Assembly (NCBI RefSeq): GCF_016863515.1
Contig: NZ_BOPA01000022.1
Span: 21,230 to 85,229 of the forward strand
Length of the DNA stretch: 64,000 nt
Direction of reading: 5' to 3'
Source: Micromonospora gifhornensis
GTDB taxonomy: Bacteria > Actinomycetota > Actinomycetes > Mycobacteriales > Micromonosporaceae
In this document: piece by piece, positions 57,721 through 64,000 of the stretch
Position numbering within the stretch: position 1 is the first letter of the stretch
Layout of the letters: each line of letters begins with the position of its first letter
Program-made: the position numbers and the translations under genes
Notes under the pieces: generated by a model
The model's database searches: none
Told to the model about the DNA's origin: nothing
What the model saw: the letters and a program-made list of their open reading frames with translations, nothing else

Positions 57721-60051
57721 TCAGGCGGGGGTGAGGTTGGGGGTGATGAGGGTGTCGGCGTCGGCCGGGCGCAGGGCCAGGGCGAGGACGTCGGCGACGT
57801 CGGCCAGGGTGTGCACGGTCAGCGCCTCGCGGACCTCGGTGGGCAGATCGTCGAGGTCCGGCTCGTTGCGGGCCGGGATGATCACCTCGGTCAGGCCGGC
57901 CCGGTGCGCGGCGAGCAGCTTCTGCTTCACCCCGCCGATGGGCAGCACCCGACCGGAGATCGTCACCTCACCGGTCATCCCGAACTCGGGGCGTACCGGG
58001 CGTCCGCTGGCCAGCGAGGCCAGGGCGGTGACCATGGTGATGCCCGCACTGGGGCCGTCCTTGGGCACCGCGCCGGCCGGCACGTGCAGGTGGATCCGCC
58101 GCCCGGCCAGGGCGTTGGGGTCCAGACCCAGCCGGCGACCGTTGGCCCGTAGGTAGGACAGGGCGATGTGCGCCGACTCCTTCATCACGTCACCGAGCTG
58201 ACCGGTAAGGGTCAGTCCGGGCTCACCCTCCATGCTGGTCGCCTCGATGAACAGCACGTCTCCCCCGGCACCGGTGACCGCCAGGCCGGTGGCCACCCCC
58301 GGCACCGCCGTACGCTCCGCCGACTCCGGCGTGTGCTTCGGCCGGCCGAGGTAGCGGACCAGGTTTTCGGCGTCGACGCGGACCGGCGCCGGGTCGTCGG
58401 TGAGCGCCACCGCGACCTTGCGCATGATCTTCGCAAGCGCCCGTTCCAGCTGCCGTACGCCGGCCTCCCGGGTGTACTCCCCCGCGATGCGGCTAAGCGC
58501 CGAGGGGTCCACGTCGACCTCGTCGGCGGTCAGCCCGGCCCGCTCCCGCTGCCGGGGCAGCAGGTGATCCCGGGCGATGGCCACCTTCTCGTCCTCGGTG
58601 TAGCCGTCCAGGGTGACCAGTTCCATCCGGTCCAGCAGGGGGCCGGGAATAGCCTCCACCACGTTGGCGGTGGCCAGGAACAGCACGTCGGACAGGTCGA
58701 GGTCGACCTCCAGGTAGTGGTCCCGGAAGGTGTGGTTCTGCGCCGGGTCGAGCACCTCCAGCAGGGCGGCGGCCGGGTCGCCCGCGTACCCCGCGGAGAG
58801 CTTGTCGACCTCGTCGAGCAGCACCACCGGGTTCATCGAGCCCGCCTCGCGCAGCGCCCGGACGATCCGGCCTGGCAGCGCGCCGACGTAGGTGCGTCGG
58901 TGACCGCGGATCTCCGCCTCGTCGCGGATGCCGCCGAGGGAGACCCGGACGAAGCGGCGGCCGAGTGCCCGGGCGACGGATTCGCCGAGGCTGGTCTTGC
59001 CGACACCGGGCGGACCGGCCAGGGCCAGCACCGCGCCGGAGCCGCGACCGCCGATCACGCCGAGGTCACGCTCGGCCCGCCGGTTGCGCACCGCCAGATA
59101 TTCCAGAATGCGATCCTTCACATCGGACAGACCGGCGTGGTCGGCGTCGAGCACGGCCCGCGCCGCGGTCAGGTCGGTGTTGTCCTCGGTACGCGTGCTC
59201 CACGGCATTTCCAGCACGGTGTCCAGCCAGGTACGAATCCAGCCCGCCTCCGGGGAGGCGTCGCTGGCCCGTTCCAGCTTGCCGACCTCGCGCAGCGCCG
59301 CCTCGCGTACCTTCTCGGGCAGGTCGGCGGTCTCGACGCGGGCCCGGTAGTCGGCCGAGCCGTCCGGGGCGTCCTCGCCGAGTTCCTTGCGGATCGCGGC
59401 GAGCTGCTGGCGCAGCAGGAACTCCCGCTGCGTCTTCTCCAGCTCTTCGCGTACCTCGGAGTTGATCTGCTCGGTGACCTCCTGCTCGGCCAGGTGGTCC
59501 TTCACCCAGCCGACGAGCAGTTCCAGCCGCGCGGTGACGTCCGGTGCGGCAAGCAGTTCGGTCTTCTGCGCCAGGCTGAGCCAGGGCGCGTAGCCGGCCG
59601 AGTCGGCCAGCTCGCCGAGGTCGGTCATCCGCTCCACCGCGTCGATGACCTGCCACGCGCCGCGTTGCTGGAGCACGGCGGTGACCAGGGCGCGGTACTC
59701 GCGGGCCAGTTCCCGGGCTCTGCCGGCCGGGGCGGGTTCGTCGATCTCGGACGCCTCGACCCAGAGCGCCGCGCCGGGACCGGGCACCCCGGAGCCGATG
59801 CGGGCACGGGCGATGCCGCGGATCACGGCGACCGGTTCGCCGCTGGGCAGCCGGCCGACCTTCTCGATGGTGGCGATCGCGCCGACGGAGCCGTACTCGC
59901 CGTCCAGGCGGGGCACGGCGAGCAGCTTGTGGTCGCCGGTGGCACGGGCCGCGTCGACCGCGGCCTGGGTGGTCGGGTCGAGGGTCACCGGGATGACCAT
60001 GCCGGGCAGCAGTACGGCGTCGGTCAGTGGAAGTACCGGAAGAGTTGCCAT
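57721..60051 (-). CDS. lon: ATP-dependent protease Lon (LonA)
   Basis: A 776-aa protease. The N-terminal LON domain (LPVLPLTDAVLLPGMVIPVTLD) runs to about residue 200, followed by a coiled linker (REELEKTQREFLLRQQLAAIRKELGE). The AAA+ module has Walker A LAGPPGVGKTSLGESVA and Walker B PVVLLDEVDKL. The protease domain has VPAGAVPKDGPSAGITM, with catalytic Ser, and a Lys in GGVKQKLLAAHRAG. It degrades misfolded and short-lived regulatory proteins. The ATG at 60051 is chosen because the LON domain starts there. A HAIR-like operator lies 24 bases upstream. Confidence 0.96.
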   Translation of the reverse strand: MATLPVLPLTDAVLLPGMVIPVTLDPTTQAAVDAARATGDHKLLAVPRLDGEYGSVGAIATIEKVGRLPSGEPVAVIRGIARARIGSGVPGPGAALWVEASEIDEPAPAGRARELAREYRALVTAVLQQRGAWQVIDAVERMTDLGELADSAGYAPWLSLAQKTELLAAPDVTARLELLVGWVKDHLAEQEVTEQINSEVREELEKTQREFLLRQQLAAIRKELGEDAPDGSADYRARVETADLPEKVREAALREVGKLERASDASPEAGWIRTWLDTVLEMPWSTRTEDNTDLTAARAVLDADHAGLSDVKDRILEYLAVRNRRAERDLGVIGGRGSGAVLALAGPPGVGKTSLGESVARALGRRFVRVSLGGIRDEAEIRGHRRTYVGALPGRIVRALREAGSMNPVVLLDEVDKLSAGYAGDPAAALLEVLDPAQNHTFRDHYLEVDLDLSDVLFLATANVVEAIPGPLLDRMELVTLDGYTEDEKVAIARDHLLPRQRERAGLTADEVDVDPSALSRIAGEYTREAGVRQLERALAKIMRKVAVALTDDPAPVRVDAENLVRYLGRPKHTPESAERTAVPGVATGLAVTGAGGDVLFIEATSMEGEPGLTLTGQLGDVMKESAHIALSYLRANGRRLGLDPNALAGRRIHLHVPAGAVPKDGPSAGITMVTALASLASGRPVRPEFGMTGEVTISGRVLPIGGVKQKLLAAHRAGLTEVIIPARNEPDLDDLPTEVREALTVHTLADVADVLALALRPADADTLITPNLTPA

Positions 60052-60074
60052 CGAACACCTGCTATCCCATTGAG

Positions 60075-60093
60075 TTGAGCGTGTCAGGCTCAA
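60075..60093 (-). promoter_or_regulatory. HAIR-like operator in the lon promoter
   Basis: TTGAGC, seven bases, GCTCAA. The HspR operator HAIR reads CTTGAGT-N7-ACTCAAG; the spacing is the same and one base per arm differs. HspR controls lon in Streptomyces, as I recall, so HspR or a paralogue probably represses lon here. Confidence 0.55.
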
Positions 60094-60318
60094 GTCGCGA
60101 GGAGCGCTCATTGTTCCGTGATGTGATCCAGGACACTTGAAGCGGCCGGATGCGACCGCTGCCGGGCGCTGACACCACTACTGGAAGCAAGGTCGCCAAA
60201 TCGGGATTTCGATGAACCGCAAAACGCGACGCGCAACAAGGGGTGCTTTTGTTGCGCAATTGGCTGGGCATACGTCAAACTTTGACCACACCCCGCCACA
60301 CACAGGGAGTAATCAACG

Positions 60319-60663
60319 ATGGCGAGAAAAGTAATCACGGTACTGACTGACGACCTCGACGGCGGAAAAGCCGACCGGACGGTCGAGTTCAGCCTGGATG
60401 GCGTGGCGTACACCATCGATGTCTCCGACGAGAACGCGGGCGTCCTCCGCAAGGCGCTGGACCCGTTTATCAATGCCGGCCGCAGACTCGGGCGTGGCAC
60501 CGACACCACCCGCAGCGTTCGCCGCGTCACCGGCCCGGCGACTCCGGGAATGAACCGTGAGCAGAACCGCGCCATCCGCGAATGGGCGATCAGCAACGGT
60601 TACAAGATTTCCGAGCGGGGTCGCATCCCGGTCGAGGTCGTCGAGGCGTACAAGAACCGCTGA
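60319..60663 (+). CDS. lsr2: nucleoid-associated protein Lsr2
   Basis: A 114-aa H-NS-like protein. The N-terminal dimer domain (MARKVITVLTDDLDGGKADRTVEFSLDGVAYTIDVSDENA) and the C-terminal AT-hook-like domain (NREQNRAIREWAISNGYKISERGRIPVEVVEAY), with its RGR minor-groove motif, are complete. It silences AT-rich, often acquired, DNA. GGGAG precedes the ATG. It diverges from lon and is closed by a strong terminator. Confidence 0.97.
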   Translation: MARKVITVLTDDLDGGKADRTVEFSLDGVAYTIDVSDENAGVLRKALDPFINAGRRLGRGTDTTRSVRRVTGPATPGMNREQNRAIREWAISNGYKISERGRIPVEVVEAYKNR

Positions 60664-60703
60664 ACAGCGATCGCCCGCGGCAACTCACCGCGTGCGCTCT
60701 TTC

Positions 60704-60750
60704 ACGACCAGGGCCGCCCGGAGGAAGTCCTCCCGGGCGGCCCTGGTCGT
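60704..60750. terminator. strong bidirectional terminator after lsr2
   Basis: A 17-bp stem (ACGACCAGGGCCGCCCG at 60704-60720 with 60734-60750) extended by GAGG/CCTC across a one-base bulge, loop AAGT. It lies between convergent genes. Confidence 0.75.
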
Positions 60751-60770
60751 TGTCGAGTCAGTTCACCGGA

Positions 60771-62039
60771 TCAGTTGACCTGAATCCGTACCGCGTCGAA
60801 GGCGGGAGTCTGGTTCGCCCGCTCCGACATCGGGATACGGTGCGAGCCGTCACCGGCCCAGACCGCGCACTGCGCGGTACCCGACTCCGGCAGGCCCGGA
60901 ATCTGGATGACCACGCTGTCCGGCTGGCTACCGCCGCCGCCGTCCTCGGTGGCGACGAAGAAGGCGGGCACCGGTTCCGGCGCGGGCGCCTCGTCGGTGT
61001 TGTTCAACATCCGGCACGCGGTGTGGAAGTGACCGCGGGTCAGTCCTTCACCGTTGAGCAGCGAACTCTCCAGGTAGTAGCCGCCCTGCCCGGCCGGCAG
61101 GAAGCGGTCCCGGACCAGGTTGCGGGTGCTCACCCGGATGGCGAAGCCCTGGTTGCGGTCGATCTGCTGCGGGAACTCGGTGATCAGCAGCGACGGGTTG
61201 TTGGCCGCGGCACCGACCTCACCGAAGGCGGTGCTGATGCAACGGTTGCCGTTCTGGAAGCCGTCGTGCGGCTGCAACTGGCTGTTGTTGCAGTTGTTCG
61301 CCAGCACGTCGAGGCCGTTGTTCGGGTTGCCCCCGTTGTTCCCACCATTGTTCCCGCCGTTGTTGCCACCGCCGTTGTTGGGGTTGCCGTTGTCGGGGTT
61401 GCCGCCGTTGTTGTTGTTGACCGGCCGCGCCTGGCACTTGGCGAGGTCGGCCAGACCGCGCGGCCGGGGGCCGAACCGGTCGATGGCGATGGTGATCCGG
61501 TCGAGCGTGGCGCGTCGCTTGCTGGCCAGCGGAGCCAGGATGGCGTTGTTGATGAAGCCCTGACCCTTGTTGCCCTCGGCGGCGAGCCGCTTGTCGGCGT
61601 CGGTGATCTGGGTCTGCAGCAGGGCCAGGTTACGGTCCACCTCGGCGCGCGCCCGGTCCGGCACCTGCGGCAGCCGGCTGACCACGTCGGGGCAGGCCAC
61701 GGCGAGCGAGCCGGTGGTCGCGCCACCGCCGCTGCGGGTCTCCTGGCATTCTTCGATGGTCTGCTGTCCGTCACCCCAGTGGTTGGTCACCCAACGGCCG
61801 TTCTGGAAGGTGCGGGTGGTGGTGGCGCCACGAGCGGCCGGCGCGGTGGCGCCAGGGCTCGGCGCGACGCATTCGGCCGCGACCGGACGGGTCTGCTTGT
61901 GCGGCCGTCGGTCACCGGCCGATGAGATCTGGGTCACGGCGACCACACCGCCGAATACGGCGAGCGTGGCGCCGATGGCCAGCAGTCGCTTCGTCCGCGT
62001 GTTACCGGATGGTCGGCGCGACCGGGGGGACCTGCGCAT
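60771..62039 (-). CDS. secreted protein with Asn/Gly-rich linker
   Basis: A 422-aa protein. Basic residues at the start precede a membrane or signal segment (about 23-40). An alpha-helical first domain follows (about 115-200: CPDVVSRLPQVPDRARAEVDRNLALLQTQITDADKRLA). A linker made of Asn-Asn-Gly-Gly repeats comes next (about residues 205-240), then a beta-rich C-terminal domain (about 245-422) with paired Cys (NNCNNSQ, NRCIST, HTACRML, AQCAVW). I recall similar actinobacterial proteins annotated as Pecanex-like, without known role. AAGGAG lies 8 bases before the ATG at 62039. Confidence 0.75.
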   Translation of the reverse strand: MRRSPRSRRPSGNTRTKRLLAIGATLAVFGGVVAVTQISSAGDRRPHKQTRPVAAECVAPSPGATAPAARGATTTRTFQNGRWVTNHWGDGQQTIEECQETRSGGGATTGSLAVACPDVVSRLPQVPDRARAEVDRNLALLQTQITDADKRLAAEGNKGQGFINNAILAPLASKRRATLDRITIAIDRFGPRPRGLADLAKCQARPVNNNNGGNPDNGNPNNGGGNNGGNNGGNNGGNPNNGLDVLANNCNNSQLQPHDGFQNGNRCISTAFGEVGAAANNPSLLITEFPQQIDRNQGFAIRVSTRNLVRDRFLPAGQGGYYLESSLLNGEGLTRGHFHTACRMLNNTDEAPAPEPVPAFFVATEDGGGGSQPDSVVIQIPGLPESGTAQCAVWAGDGSHRIPMSERANQTPAFDAVRIQVN

Positions 62040-62312
62040 CGAATTGCTCTCCTTCTCGATCCGGTACCTGATTCGTGACTCGACGGACCGAACGGAATCG
62101 TGGTGGCACGCCCGGCGGACATCCGAACGCGCCGATGGCACGTCGACTAACGACGATGCCCTTTCCGCACCGTCTCCCGCGCCTGTCGGTGCGGGTCGGG
62201 GATCCTGTCCATTCCCGGTGAGGTACGGACCCGCCACGACGGGGGTTCAAAGTCGGCGGAGTTTTTTTCGGCGCAGGTACGCCGGATCAGTCGATGCGTC
62301 GACCGGCAGGCG

Positions 62313-63173
62313 TCATGCCTGGCAGAGATGGTCGTAGGCGAAGCCGTCGGCGAGTTCGTCGCGGCGTTCACGTAGTCGCCGAATGTCACCGAGCAGTTCC
62401 GCACGATCGACCAATATCGGAATGTCGGCGTCCGGCTTGCGCAGCCGGTCGCCGACCGCGAGCGCGGCCAGATCCTCGGCGAGTCGAGCGGGGTCGACGC
62501 CACAGGAGAGGCGGTGCGCGTGCAGCGACACCCGTTCCACGAGGCACTGCCCGGGGCGTACCTCGACCCAGGCCCAGCCCTCGGCCGGGCCGGCCGTCCA
62601 GCGGACGTGCAGTCCCCGCAGGATCGGGTCGGCCAACCGCCGGGCCACGTACGCCTCGACCGCGTCCGCCCGAGCGAGCGCGCCCAGGTCGTTCACCGGC
62701 CCGGTGCGGCCGTCGGGCAGCCGGCCGACGATGTCTCGGAAGCCGACGGCGGCCACGTCGGTCCCAGCGGCGCCCTCGGCGTACCGGCGGGCGTCGAGCA
62801 GGTACGTGACGATCCCCGGCCCGTGTTCGGCCGCGTTCAGGGTGGACGACACGATCCGCAGCACGGGCAGCCCGACGGCGGCGGTGACCGCTGCGGTGGC
62901 CCGTTCGACGCGACGGGCGGCCGGGTCGGACGACGGCGGCCGGAACGCGACGGCGAACTCGACGTCGTCGCTGTCCACAGCGGACACCACGAGGTCGAGA
63001 CGTTCCCGGCCGGCGATGTTCCACTGGTGTGCGGTCAGGCCCGCCGGACGACGCCGGACCAGGTCACCGAGGCGTAGCCCGGCATGCACCCGCTGGCCGG
63101 CCCGCGCCAGCACGTCACCACGTGTGCCCTCGGCCGGGATCGTCGCCGTCGAGGAGTCGTCGCCACTGGTCAT
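62313..63173 (-). CDS. uncharacterised protein resembling DUF2726 nuclease-like proteins
   Basis: A 286-aa protein. The N-terminal half has GLRLGDLVRRRPAGLTAHQWNIAGRERLDLVVSAVDSDDVEFAVAFRPPSSDPAARRVERATAAVTAAVGLPVLRIVSSTL, a pattern like the DUF2726 nuclease-related fold, in which a helper domain follows a PD-(D/E)XK-like core. The catalytic residues are not clear. The rest is mixed alpha-beta and ends in a charged helix (LLGDIRRLRERRDELADGFAYDHLCQA). The ATG at 63173 is preferred; earlier ATGs in frame reach 63326. Function unknown. Confidence 0.58.
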   Translation of the reverse strand: MTSGDDSSTATIPAEGTRGDVLARAGQRVHAGLRLGDLVRRRPAGLTAHQWNIAGRERLDLVVSAVDSDDVEFAVAFRPPSSDPAARRVERATAAVTAAVGLPVLRIVSSTLNAAEHGPGIVTYLLDARRYAEGAAGTDVAAVGFRDIVGRLPDGRTGPVNDLGALARADAVEAYVARRLADPILRGLHVRWTAGPAEGWAWVEVRPGQCLVERVSLHAHRLSCGVDPARLAEDLAALAVGDRLRKPDADIPILVDRAELLGDIRRLRERRDELADGFAYDHLCQA

Positions 63174-63396
63174 CGTCGCATCCACCCCATCCTGCCGCCG
63201 ACCGCCCGAGTCTAGGATGGCGATCATGCCCACCCCCTGCCCCGGGTGGGCCGTCCCCCCGCCAGGTCCCGTCGGGGCGGGTACAAGGTCCCGCCCGGTC
63301 ATGGCCCGGTCGGCCCTGCACACCACCTACCCGGCCGGCGTCCAATGGAGATGTCACCGGGACAGCGGTGCGAAGCAGAGAAGGGACGTGGACACG

Positions 63397-63960
63397 ATGA
63401 CCGCGATGATGGAGCGGAACACCGCCACCGCCAAGACTCCCGGGGCCCCGACCGTCCAGGAGCGCACCGCCCGCAAGCGCGCCACCCGCTACCTCCTCGG
63501 CGGGCTCCGCCTGGCCCTGGGCTGGATCTTCCTCTGGGCCTTCCTGGACAAGCTCTTCGGTCTGGGATTCGCCACCGAGGCGAAGAGCGCCTGGATCAAC
63601 GGTGGCAGCCCCACCAAGGGCTTCCTGACCTTCGGCGCCACCGGCCCGTTCCAGGGGTTCTACAACAGCATCGCCGGCGCCGCCTGGGCGGACTGGCTGT
63701 TCATGATCGGCCTGGCGGCCATCGGCACGGCGCTGATGCTCGGCATCGGGGTACGCGTCGCCGCCGCAGCCGGTGGCCTGCTGCTGGTGCTGATGTGGAC
63801 CGCCGCCCTGCTGCCCGCCAACAACCCGTTCATGGACGACCACCTGATCTACGCCGGTGTGCTGGCCCTGCTCGCGGTGACCAACGCCGGTGACACCTGG
63901 GGTCTGGGTCGCACCTGGGCCCGGCTGCCGATCGTCCAGCGGTTCGGTTGGCTCCGCTGA
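63397..63960 (+). CDS. DoxX family membrane protein
   Basis: A 187-aa protein with four membrane helices: GGLRLALGWIFLWAFLDKLFGLGF, a helix around WADWLFMIGLAAIGTALMLGIGV, one around AAAAGGLLLVLMWTAALL, and LIYAGVLALLAVTNAG. The loop between helices 1 and 2 (AWINGGSPTKGFLTFGATGPFQGFYNSIAG) is typical of the longer DoxX/thiosulfate-quinone type members in actinobacteria. Electron transfer or redox protection is possible. An in-frame GTG at 63388 is an alternative start close to AAGGGA. The window ends 40 bases later. Confidence 0.85.
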   Translation: MTAMMERNTATAKTPGAPTVQERTARKRATRYLLGGLRLALGWIFLWAFLDKLFGLGFATEAKSAWINGGSPTKGFLTFGATGPFQGFYNSIAGAAWADWLFMIGLAAIGTALMLGIGVRVAAAAGGLLLVLMWTAALLPANNPFMDDHLIYAGVLALLAVTNAGDTWGLGRTWARLPIVQRFGWLR

Positions 63961-64000
63961 CCTGACTCAACTCCCCCCGCGCGGCGGGCGTCACCACCAG

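Noticed and set aside
62262..62268. Run of seven T as a terminator
   Set aside because: No plus-strand gene ends there and no stable stem precedes it. For the minus-strand genes it would be an A-run.

Overview
The window reads as a 64 kb piece of an actinobacterial chromosome, most probably from the Micromonosporaceae (Micromonospora or a close relative). The support is very high GC with strong third-position bias, frequent GTG starts and 4-base stop/start overlaps, an ergothioneine operon, an Lsr2 nucleoid protein, many SpoIIE/STAS and two-component proteins, and an intergenic palindromic element that I recall as common in Micromonospora and Salinispora. There is no rRNA, tRNA, CRISPR array, transposase or phage gene. 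It looks like ordinary chromosome rich in signalling and envelope functions.

Region by region. 1-3.1 kb: a minus-strand operon of a tiny membrane protein, a methyltransferase and a membrane sulfatase-like enzyme that runs off the left edge. 3.3-9.9 kb: a glyoxalase-fold protein, an AraC regulator, a PhoP-like two-component pair, a soluble Ser/Thr kinase, an OsmC-like protein and a membrane-anchored lysozyme-fold protein. 9.9-14.7 kb: a signalling island with a CheY-like regulator, three STAS proteins, a SpoIIE phosphatase and a CarH-like cobalamin-binding sensor without a DNA-binding domain. 14.7-19.4 kb: a DUF2267/pterin-dehydratase-like fusion and a redox cassette (type II NADH dehydrogenase, zinc-ribbon protein, ferredoxin-reductase-like flavoprotein, molybdopterin oxidoreductase). 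19.4-24.7 kb: a TerC exporter behind a manganese riboswitch, an acyl-CoA racemase, DUF2267 and DUF2795 proteins, a degenerate DNA-glycosylase-like protein and a pirin.

24.9-30.8 kb is a surface-polysaccharide block: an LPVTG wall protein, a DUF4012 protein, a glycosyltransferase, a tyrosine phosphatase and a Wzc-type tyrosine kinase. A UDP-sugar dehydrogenase at 41.9 kb may serve the same pathway. 31-34 kb: NhaA, two small membrane proteins and a GDT1-type manganese exporter with a second manganese riboswitch. 34-38.4 kb: egtABCD. 38.5-41.8 kb: an ECF sigma factor, its probable membrane partner and a transmembrane Ser/Thr kinase. 43-48.5 kb: a two-component system beside an ABC transporter. 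48.6-53 kb: a secreted LVIVD-repeat protein with a CRP-like site, an anion permease, and a membrane protein with its regulator. 53-57.5 kb: an AsnB-type amidotransferase coupled to an M15-peptidase-like protein, then a DEAD-box helicase. 57.5-64 kb: a palindromic repeat, Lon protease with a HAIR-like operator, Lsr2, a secreted Asn/Gly-rich protein, a DUF2726-like protein and a DoxX membrane protein.

The points most worth follow-up are the B12-sensor/partner-switch island, the two manganese riboswitches with visible switching hairpins, the AsnB plus M15-like operon, and several enzymes that have lost expected catalytic residues.
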